In this document: one piece after another, positions 35,164-44,091 of the stretch
Numbering within the stretch: the first letter of the stretch is position 1
Layout of the letters: every line of letters starts with the position of its first letter
Assembly (NCBI GenBank): GCA_963977845.1
Contig: CAXBPZ010000004.1
Coordinates: forward strand, 1-62,401
Reading direction: 5' to 3'
DNA: 62,401 nt
From: Methylopumilus sp003533095
GTDB lineage: Bacteria; Pseudomonadota; Gammaproteobacteria; Burkholderiales; Methylophilaceae
Notes under the pieces: generated by a model
Database searches by the model: none
The model's input: the letters and a program-made list of their open reading frames with translations, nothing else
What the model was told of the DNA's origin: nothing
Translations under genes and position numbers: made by a program

Positions 35164-35623
35164 GTATATTTTGATTGCATTATTGATTGTTTTTTTTGAT
35201 TTCATATCCAAACAATGGATATTTAATCATTTAGATTTAGGGAGTGCTTTAGTAATAAATTCATTTCTTAATATTGTGCATTTTCAGAATACCGGCGCTG
35301 CCTTTAGTTTTCTAAGCGAAGCTTCTGGTTGGCAGAGATATTTCTTTATGGGTATTTCATTTGCTGCAATTATGGTGATTATTCGATTAATACATCAGCG
35401 TTTAAAACACCCATCATTATGCTTAGCGCTTGCTTTTATCCTTGGCGGAGCTATTGGCAATCTTTGCGACAGAAGCTACTATGGATTTGTGATTGATTTC
35501 ATTTATGTTCACTATGAAGCCTATTATTGGCCAGCATTTAATGTGGCGGATAGTTTTATTTCAATAGGTGTTGCTTTAATTTTTTATGATGCATTCAAAA
35601 ATAAAAAACCTTTGCTGAGTTAA
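35156..35623 (+). CDS. lspA: Lipoprotein signal peptidase
   Basis: Aspartyl protease of the inner membrane, 155 residues, four helices, that removes signal peptides from prolipoproteins (for example LptE in this window). The motif FQNTGAAFSFL near residue 44 and both catalytic Asp regions are visible: GNLCDRSYYGFVIDFI near 104 and FNVADSFISIG near 129. It is last in the ileS transcript with an 8-base overlap. Confidence 0.96.
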   Translation: MRKYILIALLIVFFDFISKQWIFNHLDLGSALVINSFLNIVHFQNTGAAFSFLSEASGWQRYFFMGISFAAIMVIIRLIHQRLKHPSLCLALAFILGGAIGNLCDRSYYGFVIDFIYVHYEAYYWPAFNVADSFISIGVALIFYDAFKNKKPLLS

Positions 35624-35625
35624 TT

Positions 35626-36264
35626 ATGCCTGACTGGAAAAAACTGATAGAAGGTAAAATCGCACTCGCCAAAAAAGGCTTAAAACGAAACGAACCTAAT
35701 CAAAATAATCGCATTCCTGCAGGACAAACTCTGACCACTAAATTTCCTATACTTGATTTGGGTATTAGACCTGAAGTAGATGAAAGTAATTGGAAATTAA
35801 AAGTGTTTGGCCTTGTTGAAAAAGAGATTGATTTGGACTGGGCTTCCTTATTAAAACTTCCCCAAACAAAAGATATTTCAGATTTTCATTGTGTAACGCG
35901 TTGGTCGATGTTGGATGTACCCTGGGAGGGTGTTTTAGCAAGAGACATATTAGCGTTGGCTAAGCCATTAGATCAAGCACATTATGTAACGCTTCATAGT
36001 TATGACGATTACACAACCAATATTCCACTAGAAGTGATGTTAGATGATGATGTGATTGTAGCTCATCATGTTTTTAATAAACCTCTAGAAAATGAACATG
36101 GTGGTCCAGTAAGATTGGTCGTACCTAAACGCTATGCATGGAAAAGTGCAAAGTGGCTGAAAGCTATTGAATTACATGCAGAAGATAGGCCAGGTTTTTG
36201 GGAGGTACGCGGATATCATAATGATGCAGATCCGTGGCTTGAAGAGCGTTTTTCGGAAAATTAA
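35626..36264 (+). CDS. Sulfite oxidase-like molybdopterin oxidoreductase (YuiH type)
   Basis: A 212-residue protein of the sulfite oxidase molybdopterin-binding fold. The cofactor Cys is at about residue 89 in DFHCVTRWSMLDVPWEGV, followed by VTLHSYDDYTTNIPLE and the C-terminal LVVPKRYAWKSAKWLKAI and GFWEVRGYHNDADPW. It has no signal peptide or Tat motif, unlike MsrP, and no heme-subunit gene (MsrQ) lies beside it, so it is probably cytoplasmic. Substrate unknown. It starts 2 bases after lspA. Confidence 0.85.
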   Translation: MPDWKKLIEGKIALAKKGLKRNEPNQNNRIPAGQTLTTKFPILDLGIRPEVDESNWKLKVFGLVEKEIDLDWASLLKLPQTKDISDFHCVTRWSMLDVPWEGVLARDILALAKPLDQAHYVTLHSYDDYTTNIPLEVMLDDDVIVAHHVFNKPLENEHGGPVRLVVPKRYAWKSAKWLKAIELHAEDRPGFWEVRGYHNDADPWLEERFSEN

Positions 36265-36292
36265 CATTAATTTTCGTGATAATATTATTGAT

Positions 36293-36670
36293 ATGAAAAA
36301 TGCATATAAAAAAATAGGAAGTTGGATTGCAATTTTTGCAATGCTTTTGACATCCTTTATGCCATTAATTTCTCATGCAGTTGAATCAAAGAACAATACT
36401 CATAAAATAGAGAGAATTTGTACTTCCCAAGGCATTAAATTTATCTCGACGCAAAATCAGAGCCCAGAAAAAAATCATACAAATATTAATATGGTCCACT
36501 GTGCTTATTGTTCGATAGCTTCAGATAAGCATTATTTACCTGAAAGAAATACTCAATTAGGATTAATTTTAATTCCTAATGCTGCAAAATTTTTTCTTGA
36601 ATATGAGTCGCCAGTAATAGTAGCCCATTTCAGAACTTCCTTTTTCCCCCAAGCTCCACCCTTAGTTTAA
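36293..36670 (+). CDS. DUF2946-type small exported protein with HCxxC motif
   Basis: A 125-residue protein with an N-terminal hydrophobic signal or anchor (about residues 8-29, MPLISHA). The mature part has HCAYC at residues 69-73, the signature of DUF2946 proteins, which often lie next to copper or TonB-receptor genes. A longer in-frame opening exists back to 36167, but ATG at 36293 is chosen because the signal segment begins there. A metal-binding role is inferred from the motif and from the cysteine-rich outer-membrane protein encoded next. Confidence 0.78.
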   Translation: MKNAYKKIGSWIAIFAMLLTSFMPLISHAVESKNNTHKIERICTSQGIKFISTQNQSPEKNHTNINMVHCAYCSIASDKHYLPERNTQLGLILIPNAAKFFLEYESPVIVAHFRTSFFPQAPPLV

Positions 36671-36687
36671 AAATTTACTTTTGCCTC

Positions 36688-36720
36688 GATTAAATTCTGT
36701 AATCGAATTTAATCTTTTTT
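36688..36720 (+). terminator. Hairpin plus T-run after the DUF2946 gene
   Basis: GATTAAATTC, 7-base loop, GAATTTAATC (perfect 10-bp stem) followed by six T. It is a likely intrinsic terminator, though AT-rich. Because it lies only 27 bases before the next gene it could also act as an attenuator or operator there. Confidence 0.55.
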
Positions 36721-36746
36721 AGTATTTTTTTGAACCAAGGATAAAT

Positions 36747-37700
36747 ATGAAATTTAAAAAAACGTTATTCATTAGCTCTTTAATAGCAGCATCTATTATC
36801 CCAAGCTATGTATTTGCATGTGCAAGTTGTGGATGTATTCTAAGTACTGATTGGGATGCTCAAGGGATTTCAGGTGCTCCAGGCATTCGATTAGATTTAC
36901 GTTATGACTACTTAAATCAAAATCAATATCGCTCCGGTAACAATAAAATCTCAAAAGATGCTGTTAATGCAGGAGGAAATGAAGTTGAAAACAAAACAAC
37001 CAATCATTATGTGACAGCGGGTATTGATTACAGCCCAAGCCGAGATTGGGGTATTAATGTTCAGATTCCATATATAGATCGCTCACATAGTACATACGGT
37101 GACGGGTATCCTACTATGGAAGGCTATGATAATTCACATACAAAAAGTATCGGAGATATTAAGGTAATTGGACGATATCTCATATCTGGGTACAACTTAG
37201 GACTTCAGTTAGGCGTGAAATTACCTACAGGTGATTATCAAAAGAATTTCGATAGTGGCCAACCTTTGGATAGAGGCCTTCAGCCAGGTTCTGGTACGAC
37301 AGACTTATTAGTTGGTGCATACCACTTTGGCTCAATAAATAAAGATTGGGATTACTATGCACAAGCGATGGCACAAATTCCAACAAATACAAAAGACGGG
37401 TATCAACCAGGAAATTCTCTAAATTTTAATTTCGGTGTGCGATATTTATTGAATGATTACATCACCCCACAATTACAAGTTAATACTAAAGTTTCAGGTC
37501 GTGATTCTGAAGATGGTAATGCAGCGACTGGTCAAGATAGTGGTGGAACATTAGTTTATTTAAGTCCAGGCGTAACTGTTAATGTTCAAAAAGATTTGAA
37601 ACTCTATGGATTTGTTCAATTACCTATTTATCAATACGTAAACGGCAATCAGTTAACGCCGACTTGGACTGGCACACTAGGCGCTAGATATAACTTTTAG
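36747..37700 (+). CDS. Outer-membrane beta-barrel-like protein with N-terminal CASCGC motif
   Basis: A 317-residue exported protein. A signal peptide ends at about residue 24 (SYVFA) and the mature protein begins at once with CASCGC (Cys25, 28, 30), a probable metal site. The remainder alternates polar and aromatic residues in short strands with Gly/Asn loops, ends in ...GTLGARYNF with a terminal Phe, and therefore looks like a barrel. It resembles the MetA-pathway/transporter-like barrels in relatives. A lipoprotein cleavage before Cys25 is conceivable, but Phe in the lipobox is poor. A role in copper or other metal traffic is inference from the cysteines and neighbours. Confidence 0.72.
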   Translation: MKFKKTLFISSLIAASIIPSYVFACASCGCILSTDWDAQGISGAPGIRLDLRYDYLNQNQYRSGNNKISKDAVNAGGNEVENKTTNHYVTAGIDYSPSRDWGINVQIPYIDRSHSTYGDGYPTMEGYDNSHTKSIGDIKVIGRYLISGYNLGLQLGVKLPTGDYQKNFDSGQPLDRGLQPGSGTTDLLVGAYHFGSINKDWDYYAQAMAQIPTNTKDGYQPGNSLNFNFGVRYLLNDYITPQLQVNTKVSGRDSEDGNAATGQDSGGTLVYLSPGVTVNVQKDLKLYGFVQLPIYQYVNGNQLTPTWTGTLGARYNF

Positions 37701-37703
37701 AAA

Positions 37704-38195
37704 CTATTGAAGTAATGGGGTGATATTTTTGTCGAGGACGGCTTCGTTAATGTTGCCGTCATCGAACCAGGCATTTTTTCTTAAGAAACCTTTTTTATCA
37801 ATTATGAAAGTAAGAGGGATACGCCAGATTCGACCATATCCTTTTGCTTTTGTATCTTGTTCCATAGCAACTTGAAATTCATAAGGTTTCATCATTTCTT
37901 TTACTTTAGATAAGTCAGCTGGCTCATCTATGCTCACAAAAATCATGACAAGACCATCTTTTTGATGTTTTTTGTAATAAGCATTAAAAATCGGGATTTC
38001 CTCACGGCAAGTGGGACACCAAGTAGCCCAATAATGAATAATGATTGTTTTACCTGTTTGCTCTATTAAATTTAATTTTTCACCTTTAATTGTTGTAGCT
38101 TCAAAAGGCGGTGCTAGCTTTCCTTCTTCTAAATCCTTTCCGAAAGAGATTTGAGAACTTACAAGTAGTGATATGTATAACAGAGCTTTTAACAT
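37704..38195 (-). CDS. TlpA/ResA-like thiol-disulfide protein
   Basis: Exported thioredoxin-fold protein of 163 residues. A signal peptide spans about residues 1-19. The redox-active motif WCPTC (C60, C63) sits in HYWATWCPTCREEIP, and a likely cis-Pro lies in WRIPLTFIIDKKG near 130. Such proteins reduce apocytochromes or keep metal-site cysteines reduced. It faces the CASCGC barrel gene tail-to-tail with a 3-base gap, which hints that it acts on those cysteines or on DUF2946; that is inference. Confidence 0.85.
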   Translation of the reverse strand: MLKALLYISLLVSSQISFGKDLEEGKLAPPFEATTIKGEKLNLIEQTGKTIIIHYWATWCPTCREEIPIFNAYYKKHQKDGLVMIFVSIDEPADLSKVKEMMKPYEFQVAMEQDTKAKGYGRIWRIPLTFIIDKKGFLRKNAWFDDGNINEAVLDKNITPLLQ

Positions 38196-38250
38196 GACTA
38201 TTAAGATCGTGCAGTAATAAAGTAATATTTTAATTTATTTTGTTAATTAA

Positions 38251-38278
38251 ATTGAAATTTATCAATTCGTCCCCATAT
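38251..38278 (+). promoter_or_regulatory. Sigma-32 heat-shock promoter of clpB
   Basis: ATTGAAA at 38251-38257, a 13-base spacer, and CCCCATAT at 38271-38278. This closely follows the sigma-32 consensus CTTGAAA-N13..17-CCCCATNT, 34 bases before the clpB ATG. It implies RpoH control of clpB in this organism. Confidence 0.88.
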
Positions 38279-38311
38279 CACTAGTATTAGAATAATTTAT
38301 GAGGAAATAAC

Positions 38312-40894
38312 ATGCGTTTTGATAAATTGACCACGAAGTTTCAGCAAGCATTTGCTGATGCACAGAGTCTTGCAAATGCAAATGACAATCCAAATATTGA
38401 ACCAGTTCACATGGTTCAGGCCTTGCTTGACCAGGACGATGGAAGTACAGCATCGCTCTTATCTTATGCAGGTGTTAATTTAGCACCATTGAAAGCATCA
38501 CTTAAATCATCTATTGATAAATTACCTAAAGTTGAGGGTAATCAAGGTGAAATTTCAATATCGCGAGATTTAAATAATCTTTTAAATTTAACCGAAAAAA
38601 ATTCACAAAAATTAGGAGATGCTTATATCTCAAGCGAGATGTTTTTATTAGCATTAGCTGATGATAAAAGTGATGTCGCTAAATTATTAAAACAACATGG
38701 TTTAACCAAAGCGGCATTAGAAAAAGCTGTTCAATCTGTAAGAGGTAATGACAAAGTAAATTCTCAAGATGCTGATGGTCAAAGAGAAGCGTTAAAGAAA
38801 TATACAATTGATTTAACAGAACGAGCGCGCATCGGCAAGCTTGATCCAGTTATTGGACGTGATGATGAAATCCGCAGAACCATTCAGGTTTTACAACGAC
38901 GTACAAAAAATAATCCCGTATTAATTGGCGAGCCTGGTGTAGGTAAAACAGCGATTGTTGAGGGTTTGGCACAACGTATTGTGAACGGTGAAGTTCCTGA
39001 CTCATTAAAAAATAAACGAGTACTATCATTAGATATGGCTGCTTTATTAGCCGGCGCAAAGTACCGCGGAGACTTTGAGGAGCGCTTAAAAGCTGTTTTG
39101 AAAGAAATTGCATTGGATGAAGGTCAAACAATCGTTTTTATCGACGAGATCCATACGATGGTAGGCGCTGGTAAAACTGAGGGCGCTATGGATGCAGGCA
39201 ATATGTTAAAACCTGCATTAGCACGTGGTGAACTTCATTGTGTAGGGGCTACAACTTTAGATGAGTATCGAAAATATATTGAAAAAGATGCTGCATTAGA
39301 AAGACGATTCCAAAAAGTGCTCGTCGATGAACCTTCAGTGGAGGCTACTATTGCGATCCTTCGTGGGTTACAGGAGAAATATGAACTTCATCACAATGTA
39401 GAAATTACTGATCCTGCGATTGTGGCTGCAGCGGAATTATCACATCGATATATTACCGATCGATTCTTACCTGATAAAGCTATCGATCTAATTGATGAAG
39501 CTGCATCTCGCATCAAGATGGAGATTGATTCTAAACCAGAAGTTTTAGATAAATTAGAGCGTCGACTGATTCAATTAAAAATTGAGCGCGAGGCGATGCG
39601 TCGTGAAAAAGATGAAGCGTCTAAAAAACGTTTTGAGTTGATTGAAGATGAAATTAAGAAGCTTGAAAAGGAATTTAGTAATTTAGAAGAGGTTTGGAAA
39701 TCAGAAAAAGCACAGCTTCAAGGCTCAAAACATATTAAAGAAGAAATTGAACAAATACGTTTAAAAATTGAAGAAGCAACACGTAAAGGCGAATGGCAAA
39801 AAGTCTCTGAGTTGCAATACGGAAAGTTGCCAGAATTAGAAACACAACTTAAACAAGCGACTAAAGCTGAAATTGCTAAACCACAAGCAAACCGTATGTT
39901 GCGCACCGAAGTAGGTGCCGATGAAATTGCAGAGGTAGTGAGCCGCGCTACAGGTATTCCTGTTTCAAAAATGATGCAAGGCGAGCGCGATAAGCTTTTA
40001 AAAATGGAAGATAAACTCCATGAGCGCGTGGTAGGACAAGATGAGGCTGTCCGTGTAGTATCGGATGCAATTCGTCGCTCACGATCAGGCTTAAGTGACC
40101 CTAATAGACCTTATGGTTCTTTCTTATTCTTAGGCCCTACAGGTGTCGGTAAAACGGAACTTTGTAAGTCATTGGCTAACTTTTTATTTGATTCACCAGA
40201 TCATTTAATCAGAATTGATATGAGTGAGTTTATGGAGAAGCACTCTGTAGCTCGTTTGATTGGTGCGCCTCCAGGTTATGTGGGTTATGAAGAAGGTGGA
40301 TACCTTACTGAAGCTGTTAGACGTAAACCTTACAGTGTTGTCTTATTAGATGAGGTAGAAAAAGCACATCCAGATGTGTTTAATGTGCTTCTTCAAGTAT
40401 TAGATGATGGACGCTTAACAGATGGTCAAGGCCGAACTGTGGACTTTAAAAACACGGTCATCATTATGACATCTAACTTAGCTTCTAATATGATCCAGTC
40501 AATGTCGGGTGATGACTATCAAGTGATTAAATTAGCGGTGATGGGTGAGGTTAAAAATCATTTCCGTCCAGAGTTTATTAATCGTATTGATGAAGTGGTT
40601 GTCTTCCATGCCTTAGGTGATGATCATGTGAAATCGATTGCAGCGATTCAGTTACAGTATTTAAAAGATCGATTAGCGCAACTCGAAATGAAAGTGGAAA
40701 TCACAGATGCTGCATTAAAAGAAATTTCTAAAGAAGGGTTTGATCCAGTCTATGGGGCAAGACCTTTAAAAAGAGCGATTCAATCTGAAATTGAAAATCC
40801 ACTTGCGAAAGAAATTTTAGCAGGTCATTTTATGGCAAAAGATACCATTAAAATTGATAGTATTTCAGGTAAACTTAAATTTAATAAAGTTTAA
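38312..40894 (+). CDS. clpB: ATP-dependent disaggregase ClpB
   Basis: Hexameric AAA+ chaperone of 860 residues that, with DnaK, pulls proteins from aggregates. In order: N-terminal Clp repeat domain (about 1-145); NBD1 with Walker A GEPGVGKT at 206-213 and Walker B VFIDEIHTMVGAG; the coiled-coil middle domain (about 400-525) that marks ClpB rather than ClpA or ClpC; NBD2 with Walker A GPTGVGKT near 608 and VVLLDEVEKAHPDV. No ClpP-binding loop is seen. GAGGA precedes the ATG. Expression from a sigma-32 promoter is expected. Confidence 0.97.
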   Translation: MRFDKLTTKFQQAFADAQSLANANDNPNIEPVHMVQALLDQDDGSTASLLSYAGVNLAPLKASLKSSIDKLPKVEGNQGEISISRDLNNLLNLTEKNSQKLGDAYISSEMFLLALADDKSDVAKLLKQHGLTKAALEKAVQSVRGNDKVNSQDADGQREALKKYTIDLTERARIGKLDPVIGRDDEIRRTIQVLQRRTKNNPVLIGEPGVGKTAIVEGLAQRIVNGEVPDSLKNKRVLSLDMAALLAGAKYRGDFEERLKAVLKEIALDEGQTIVFIDEIHTMVGAGKTEGAMDAGNMLKPALARGELHCVGATTLDEYRKYIEKDAALERRFQKVLVDEPSVEATIAILRGLQEKYELHHNVEITDPAIVAAAELSHRYITDRFLPDKAIDLIDEAASRIKMEIDSKPEVLDKLERRLIQLKIEREAMRREKDEASKKRFELIEDEIKKLEKEFSNLEEVWKSEKAQLQGSKHIKEEIEQIRLKIEEATRKGEWQKVSELQYGKLPELETQLKQATKAEIAKPQANRMLRTEVGADEIAEVVSRATGIPVSKMMQGERDKLLKMEDKLHERVVGQDEAVRVVSDAIRRSRSGLSDPNRPYGSFLFLGPTGVGKTELCKSLANFLFDSPDHLIRIDMSEFMEKHSVARLIGAPPGYVGYEEGGYLTEAVRRKPYSVVLLDEVEKAHPDVFNVLLQVLDDGRLTDGQGRTVDFKNTVIIMTSNLASNMIQSMSGDDYQVIKLAVMGEVKNHFRPEFINRIDEVVVFHALGDDHVKSIAAIQLQYLKDRLAQLEMKVEITDAALKEISKEGFDPVYGARPLKRAIQSEIENPLAKEILAGHFMAKDTIKIDSISGKLKFNKV

Positions 40895-40909
40895 GTAAAG
40901 CCTTGATTA

Positions 40910-41329
40910 ATGAAACAAGCTAGTCAAACATTGGCGATCCGAACTTCGGGTCGCCATTTTTATGATGTCACCCAAAAAGTTTTAGATTGGGTAAATGGGT
41001 CTGAATTTAAAGAAGGTTTATTAACGCTTTATGTGCAACATACTTCCGCAAGTCTTCTTATTAATGAGAATTACGACCCTGATGTTTTAGTTGATTTAGA
41101 AAGTTTTTTTAAGCGCTTAGTGCCTGATGGAGATCCTTTGTTTATCCATACAGCTGAAGGCAAAGATGATATGCCTGCGCACATCAGAACTGCGTTAACT
41201 CAAACAAGTCTCTCGATACCGATTAAGCAAGGCAAAGTTGCTTTAGGTCAATGGCAAGGTATTTTTTTATATGAACATCGCTACGAGTCACATGAGCGAC
41301 GTATCTTGCTGCATATGATCGGTGAGTAA
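40910..41329 (+). CDS. YjbQ family protein (UPF0047)
   Basis: A 139-residue member of the secondary thiamine-phosphate synthase/YjbQ family. It shows LYVQHTSASLLINENYDPDVLVDL near residue 40, and HTAEGKDDMPAHIRTAL and LGQWQGIFLYEHR in the second half; the conserved His residues probably bind a metal. E. coli YjbQ has weak thiamine-phosphate synthase activity, but the true role is unsettled. It starts 15 bases after clpB and may be read from the same heat-shock transcript. Confidence 0.88.
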   Translation: MKQASQTLAIRTSGRHFYDVTQKVLDWVNGSEFKEGLLTLYVQHTSASLLINENYDPDVLVDLESFFKRLVPDGDPLFIHTAEGKDDMPAHIRTALTQTSLSIPIKQGKVALGQWQGIFLYEHRYESHERRILLHMIGE

Positions 41330-41330
41330 T

Positions 41331-42557
41331 TTATTTAATTGCAGTCCAGGCAAGAGGATCAAAAGGTTTACTGAGCTTTCTTAATTCAAAATAAAGTCCA
41401 TTCGATTCATTGCCACCTGTATTACCCACTAATGCGATCACGTCACCTCCACGCACAATCTCACCTGTTTTTTTAAGTGTAGATTGATTGTTGCCATAAA
41501 GACTCATATAACCTTCTCCATGATCCACAATAATAAGATTGCCAAAGCCTCGAAGCCAGTCTGCAAAGACTACACGCCCTGTTGCTATTGATTTTACTTC
41601 ATTACCTTCATTAGATTTAATAAATAAACCTTTCCAAGATAGACCGGTATCTTCTCTAGGGGAACCGAATCGATTAATGACATCTCCTTTTACCGGTAAA
41701 CTTAATTTTCCTCGAAGCGATTCAAATTTTTGACCTGAAAATGTTTCTGTAGGAATACTTTCATTGCTTAAAACAGGTGTTTTTGTAGAGCTTTTTTCTT
41801 CACGTTTTGATGGAATAGGCGTTGAAGGTAATCTTGCTAAACGATCAACGAGATCGGTCAATCTTTTTTCATCTCGCATTAATTTTTGAATTTCATTGCG
41901 CTGCTGATTTATTTTAGAAGATAAACTTGCAATAAGCTTGGCGCGATCTTTCTTTTGCGATTCGAGCTCTGCTCGCTTTATTTCTTCTTTTTGTTTTAAA
42001 CTTGCGATTTCTTTTAGTTTTGAAGCGGTTTCCAGACTGTATGCTTCAATTTTTTTTAAATTACCTTGCATTTGATAAATATTTTTAGCGCGAGCTTTCG
42101 CGACATAAGAATAGTACTGAATATTTCTTGCAACAACGCTCGGGTTTTCAGACTGGATAATCATTTGTAAATAACCAGGATCACCATGAAGATATTGTTG
42201 GTAGATTTGTTGCCCCAACATTTTTCTCTGAAGATCAACTTGAGATTCTACTGTGTCGGATTGCGCTTTAAGTTCTTGAAGTTTGGTATAGTTTTTTTTC
42301 TGCTGCACTGATATTTCATAAAGTGAGCGATTTGTATCGCTAATTTGTTTTTCACTTTTTTTTAATTGATCAGTTGCATCCTCTTGTGCTTTTTGTGTGC
42401 CGCTTAATTCCCTTTTTAGCTGATCAATTTTTTCATGAACAGCATTTAAATTTTCTTTTGCCGAATCAGCTTTGGTTGCCGCTAAAGCACTATGAGAAAA
42501 AAATATAAAGATGCATTGAATTAAAAAATTCAATGGGTTTTTTTTGACTTTAATCAT
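41331..42557 (-). CDS. envC: EnvC-like murein hydrolase activator
   Basis: Periplasmic protein of 408 residues that activates amidases at the division site. A signal peptide (about 1-26) is followed by a long coiled coil (about 30-235), a low-complexity linker and a C-terminal LytM domain (about 290-405). The LytM zinc ligands are absent: WKGLF stands where HxGxD is expected, YGNN in place of YGHN, and LYFELR in place of LHFEIR. The domain therefore should not cut peptidoglycan itself, as in EnvC. It overlaps gpmI by 8 bases; this gpmI-envC pairing is common. Confidence 0.92.
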   Translation of the reverse strand: MIKVKKNPLNFLIQCIFIFFSHSALAATKADSAKENLNAVHEKIDQLKRELSGTQKAQEDATDQLKKSEKQISDTNRSLYEISVQQKKNYTKLQELKAQSDTVESQVDLQRKMLGQQIYQQYLHGDPGYLQMIIQSENPSVVARNIQYYSYVAKARAKNIYQMQGNLKKIEAYSLETASKLKEIASLKQKEEIKRAELESQKKDRAKLIASLSSKINQQRNEIQKLMRDEKRLTDLVDRLARLPSTPIPSKREEKSSTKTPVLSNESIPTETFSGQKFESLRGKLSLPVKGDVINRFGSPREDTGLSWKGLFIKSNEGNEVKSIATGRVVFADWLRGFGNLIIVDHGEGYMSLYGNNQSTLKKTGEIVRGGDVIALVGNTGGNESNGLYFELRKLSKPFDPLAWTAIK

Positions 42558-44091
42558 TCAATTGAATTAAGTTTTGTCCTGTCATCTCGGGAGGTTGTTT
42601 TTCCCCCATAAGATGAAGCAGTGTGGGGGCAATATCAGAGAGTTTTCCATTAGGCTTAATTGATGCTTTACGGCCAACATAAAGCAAAGGCACGACATTT
42701 GTTGTATGTTGAGTATGAACTTGTTTATTTTCATAGTCCTTCATAAGCTCTGCATTGCCGTGGTCTGCTGTGATAATGACTTCCCCACCAATCTTTTCCA
42801 TCGCATTCACCACTTGGCCGATACATGTATCAAGCGCCTCCATTGCTTTGATCGCAGCATCAAGATTACCTGTATGACCGACCATATCAGCATTTGCAAA
42901 ATTACATATGATGGCCTGATATTTTTTACTTTGAATAGCATCGGTAAGTTTTTGTGCGACTTCAAATGCACTCATTTCAGGTTTGAGATCATAAGTTGCA
43001 ACCTGAGGGGAGGGCACTAAAATGCGATCCTCACCTTCGTATACAGTTTCATTGCCACCATTAAAGAAGAATGTGACGTGTGGATATTTTTCTGTTTCTG
43101 CAATACGTAGTTGCTTTAAACCTAATTTCGAGATGTACTCACCGAAAGAATTATTGACTGATGTCGGTTTAAAAATAGCCGATGATTTTTTGTCATTTTG
43201 ATCATACTGAGTGAGCGTGAAATAGTGACTGATATTAATTTTCTTTTGACGTTCAAAAGCACTAAAGTTGTCTTGTAAGAGTGCATCTGTAATTTGGCGT
43301 GCACGATCAGATCGATAATTCATAAACACCACTGCATCGCCATCTTGAATGGTAGTCGCTTTTTGATTTTCATCGAGAATGGATGTAGGTTTTATAAACT
43401 CATCCGTCTCATCCCTCTGATATCCTTTGTGAATCGCATCAATTGGATCTGTGACATGGATAGAAGACCCCATGGTTAATGCGTTATAAGCTAATTCAAT
43501 ACGAGGCCAACGCTTATCTCGATCCATTGCATAGTAGCGACCTGATATAGAAGCAATTTTCCCAATGCCTATTTCCTTTAAATGAGATTTGAGTTGTTCG
43601 ATATACTGCAGGGCACTTTTAGGTGGCGTATCTCGACCATCTAAGAAAGCATGGATATAAACATTTTTTAAATCACATTGCTTCGCGAGTTTCAACATTG
43701 CATAGAAATGATCTAAATGACTATGAACACCGCCATCAGAAAAAAGACCTAAAAGATGTAAGGCTTTGCCATTGTCTTTAATAGATTTGAATGCGTTGAT
43801 GAGGGATGCATTTTTAAAAAAATCACCTGAGGCGATGCTTGAATTAATTCTTTCAAGATCCTGCTGAATAATACGCCCCGCACCAATATTTAAATGCCCT
43901 ACTTCTGAATTGCCCATTTGTCCCTGAGGTAAGCCTACAAATTCCTCAGACGCATTAATAAAGCTATGAGCGTACTTATTCCACAAACCATTCCAGTGTG
44001 GCATTTTTGCATTTTTAATTGCATTATGATCGTCGTCTTCTCTATGGCCAAAGCCATCCAAGATAATCAGTAACACAGGTTTTTTTAGCAT
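42550..44091 (-). CDS. gpmI: Cofactor-independent phosphoglycerate mutase
   Basis: Glycolytic/gluconeogenic enzyme of 513 residues interconverting 3- and 2-phosphoglycerate, with two Mn ions. Alkaline-phosphatase fold motifs are visible: LDGFGHRED near residue 9, QMGNSEVGHLNIGAGR near 57 with the phosphorylated Ser, HAFLDGRDTPP near 146, and VIITADHGNAELM near 448. It is first in the gpmI-envC transcript and divergent from grxC. Confidence 0.96.
   Translation of the reverse strand: MLKKPVLLIILDGFGHREDDDHNAIKNAKMPHWNGLWNKYAHSFINASEEFVGLPQGQMGNSEVGHLNIGAGRIIQQDLERINSSIASGDFFKNASLINAFKSIKDNGKALHLLGLFSDGGVHSHLDHFYAMLKLAKQCDLKNVYIHAFLDGRDTPPKSALQYIEQLKSHLKEIGIGKIASISGRYYAMDRDKRWPRIELAYNALTMGSSIHVTDPIDAIHKGYQRDETDEFIKPTSILDENQKATTIQDGDAVVFMNYRSDRARQITDALLQDNFSAFERQKKINISHYFTLTQYDQNDKKSSAIFKPTSVNNSFGEYISKLGLKQLRIAETEKYPHVTFFFNGGNETVYEGEDRILVPSPQVATYDLKPEMSAFEVAQKLTDAIQSKKYQAIICNFANADMVGHTGNLDAAIKAMEALDTCIGQVVNAMEKIGGEVIITADHGNAELMKDYENKQVHTQHTTNVVPLLYVGRKASIKPNGKLSDIAPTLLHLMGEKQPPEMTGQNLIQLND

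Noticed and set aside
36167..36292. N-terminal extension of the DUF2946 gene overlapping the molybdopterin gene
   Set aside because: The extra 42 residues precede a normal signal peptide and lie in another frame of the upstream gene; the ATG at 36293 is better.
43122..43304. Antisense and alternative-frame openings within gpmI
   Set aside because: They follow the codon periodicity of gpmI and encode no recognisable protein.
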